This document shows, in pieces, positions 62,544 through 64,000 of a stretch of 64,000 bases of DNA (the first letter of the stretch is position 1; every line of letters begins with the position of its first letter). A program made the translations under genes and the position numbers. The notes under the pieces are model-generated. The model ran no database searches and was not told the DNA's origin. It saw only the letters and a program-made list of their open reading frames with translations. Origin of the DNA: JAFGPS01 sp964628465 (GTDB lineage: Bacteria > Planctomycetota > Phycisphaerae > Sedimentisphaerales > Anaerobacaceae); contig CAZVOA010000006.1 in NCBI GenBank assembly GCA_964628465.1, positions 57,869 through 121,868 of the forward strand, in the 5' to 3' direction.

Positions 62544-63194
62544 ATGAATACAAAAAAAGAATATTCAGATATATTTCATAAAAGATATATTTCCGCGTGT
62601 GGTGTTGCAATATGTATCGTATTGTGTGTTGTTCTTATTTTTAGTATGAATAACAAAGAGATTATGGTGCTTTCGACAACATCGAATTCGTCACGGGAGG
62701 TTTCTCAGACAGATACTTCTTCTGTGCCAAAATCAACAAGTATAGAATCTAAATCATTAATTCAAATACAGGCTGATTCATCAGTAAATATTTTGACTGA
62801 AGCGGCTGTAAAACTTGGTGTCCTATCTTGTGTAAGCAGAATTAACCAGGTAGCGACTTTTCTTACAACAAATAACCAGAGCGGGGTATTTATTTTTAAG
62901 CCGCAAAGCCAGCCAGACCAACACATATTTTCCTCATCTTTCGAACTTGTGCGCAACGATAATTCGACGCTCTATGCAAGTGCGAGTTTTTTTCCGAACC
63001 AGGATGCAGTATATGATACGGTAGAATATGTAAATATAAGTTGTGAGGAGCTTGAAAAAACGACATTTAAAGATCTGAAACGAATCAGTGTGATGAAAAA
63101 AAATATTATCCTGCTCGATTCAGGTAAAGTAAAAGTATTTCTCATGCCGGCAGGAAGCGGAACTGTGGTGATTAAAAAAGAAATTATTCAGTAA
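62544..63194 (+). CDS. membrane-anchored protein of unknown function
   Basis: 216 residues from the ATG at 62544. N-terminal cytoplasmic part, one transmembrane helix (about 16-36), a Ser/Thr-rich linker (about 45-75) and an exported domain (about 80-216) with alternating strands (FLTTNNQSGVFIFKP, TLYASASFFPNQ, KVKVFLMPAGSGTVVIKKE). I recognise no family. It lies 23 bases upstream of the repeat adhesin and is probably co-transcribed with it, so a role in displaying or anchoring that protein is possible. Confidence 0.6.
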   Translation: MNTKKEYSDIFHKRYISACGVAICIVLCVVLIFSMNNKEIMVLSTTSNSSREVSQTDTSSVPKSTSIESKSLIQIQADSSVNILTEAAVKLGVLSCVSRINQVATFLTTNNQSGVFIFKPQSQPDQHIFSSSFELVRNDNSTLYASASFFPNQDAVYDTVEYVNISCEELEKTTFKDLKRISVMKKNIILLDSGKVKVFLMPAGSGTVVIKKEIIQ

Positions 63195-63217
63195 ATTCTT
63201 TCAAAAAAGGTAAGAAT

Positions 63218-64000
63218 ATGAGAATAAAAATATTCAATCCATTTGGTATCGCTTTATTAATAATATGTATGATTATTAATCCACCTCTGGTATTTGCTTC
63301 TTCAGCTACTATGACAGCCCAAGACGATAGTTTGGACGAAACAGGTGACATAGCTATTATTACCGATCAGGGAAGTCCCTATGTTGTACTTCGTGCAAAT
63401 GATGAAGGTACCGCTCCTGATACGAGTTCTGCAATTACAAATACTACAGCAGGCATATTAATTACGGATGGAGGTTCTTCATCGACAAATTCATCTGCTA
63501 CTTATGTCAGTATAACCGGCGGAGAAAATAATCTTACAGTAGCTGGTGATGGCATTAGTATTACTGGAGCAACTTCACTGAGCAACACATTGGGTGTCAC
63601 TGGTGCAACTACTCTTGGTAGCACACTTGGAGTCAACGGTCTTTCAACATTATCCGGCGGTGCAGCGATTACCGGCGGTATCGACAATAACACAGGTGGA
63701 ATTACAGAAGTCGGCGCAATATCCGGCGCAACTACTATAGATGCGAGCGGAACAATTACCGGTGGAAATCTGTCAACCGGCGGAACTCTCGGAGTCACAG
63801 GCTCAACAACTCTTGGAAGTACGTTAGGTGTCACAGGCGCTACTACTCTCGGCAGCACACTTGGAGTCAACGGTCTTTCAACATTATCCGGAGGTGCAGC
63901 GATTACCGGCGGTATCGACAATAACACAGGTGGAATTACAGAAGTCGGCGCAATATCCGGCGCAACTACTATAGATGCGAGCGGAACAATTACCGGTGGA
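63218..64000 (+). CDS. long repeat-built exported adhesin (5' part, continues beyond window)
   Basis: 261 codons, open at the window end. AAAGG precedes the ATG. Signal peptide (about 1-28, ending VFASS). A short unique part (to about 105) leads into Gly/Thr-rich units: GATTLGSTLGVTG and GSTTLGSTLGVTG in tandem, then NGLSTLSGGAAITGG, IDNNTGGITEVGAISG and ATTIDASGTITGGNLSTGG. The whole set recurs with a 234-bp (78-residue) period. The motif style is that of trimeric-autotransporter stalks and phage-tail-like fibres; a repetitive surface fibre is the likely product. The C-terminal anchor is not visible. Confidence 0.75.
   Translation, partial: MRIKIFNPFGIALLIICMIINPPLVFASSATMTAQDDSLDETGDIAIITDQGSPYVVLRANDEGTAPDTSSAITNTTAGILITDGGSSSTNSSATYVSITGGENNLTVAGDGISITGATSLSNTLGVTGATTLGSTLGVNGLSTLSGGAAITGGIDNNTGGITEVGAISGATTIDASGTITGGNLSTGGTLGVTGSTTLGSTLGVTGATTLGSTLGVNGLSTLSGGAAITGGIDNNTGGITEVGAISGATTIDASGTITGG
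63592..64000 (+). repeat. tandem 234-bp coding repeat
   Basis: The segment from about 63620 to 63766 recurs at about 63854-64000 with almost no change (one base differs in the CCGGCGG/CCGGAGG part). The period is 234 bases, in frame. More units may follow beyond the window. Confidence 0.85.

Noticed and set aside
63502..63927. 141-codon open frame on the minus strand, Pro/Val-rich
   Set aside because: It is the mirror of the in-frame adhesin repeats; its repeats follow the 234-bp period, and no ribosome site or export signal fits.

Overview
The window reads as a chromosomal segment of an AT-leaning, diderm, polysaccharide-degrading bacterium. The gene set best fits the Planctomycetota, probably an anaerobic Phycisphaerae/Sedimentisphaerales type: a DUF1080 protein, Tat-exported enzymes, a GxxExxY gene, an ECF sigma factor with an unusual partner, and classical autotransporters next to a complete type II secretion operon. 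The assignment is an inference from gene content; there is no rRNA here to test it, and I saw no tRNA.

Layout. 1-6.5 kb (minus strand): 5' part of a GH51 arabinofuranosidase, a TGS-domain GTPase, and the leucine operon leuA-leuC-[GxxExxY cassette]-leuD-leuB. 7-13.2 kb (plus): two tandem autotransporters with near-duplicate beta-barrels and unrelated passengers. 13.3-21.4 kb: DUF1080 protein, PanE-like reductase, a leucine-rich-repeat membrane protein with a truncated paralogue, a TPR-like exported protein bounded by a perfect 290-bp direct repeat, a lipoprotein and a BaiN/HI0933-type flavoprotein. 21.7-27.1 kb (plus): GH10 xylanase, a propeller/malectin surface protein and a Tat-exported enolase-superfamily protein; the first two have good sigma70-type promoters and long, foldable leaders. 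27.1-33.1 kb (minus): gpsA with a Coq7-like diiron protein, another LRR protein, an ECF sigma factor with its membrane partner, and metK.

33.4-41.6 kb is a sugar block: exported aldose 1-epimerase, a HEAT-like protein, an SSS-family sugar/Na+ symporter and the divergent araB-araD-araA operon. With the GH51 enzyme, GH10 xylanase and Gly-rich esterase elsewhere in the window this makes a coherent arabinoxylan route: exported hydrolases release arabinose and xylose, the mutarotase and symporter handle import, and AraABD feed the pentose phosphate pathway. 41.7-43.1 kb: rpmA-obg. 43.3-45.4 kb: a two-gene accessory cassette (KAP-type P-loop NTPase plus Gp37/Gp68 three-Cys protein). 45.9-58.1 kb: a ten-gene type II secretion operon, gspD-E-F-G-H-I-J-K-L-M, without gspC or a prepilin peptidase, plausibly the export route for the hydrolases.

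58.1-62.1 kb (minus): class V aminotransferase with DUF1015 protein, then a secreted alpha/beta hydrolase. 62.5-64 kb (plus): a small membrane-anchored protein and the start of a long repeat-built adhesin that runs off the window.

Main items for a second look: the KAP/Gp37 pair, the 290-bp perfect repeat, the glycine-rich insertions shared by unrelated exported enzymes, a subtilase-propeptide-like domain inside an autotransporter passenger, the inverted-repeat-bounded GxxExxY cassette in the leu operon, and the structured leader of the xylanase gene.
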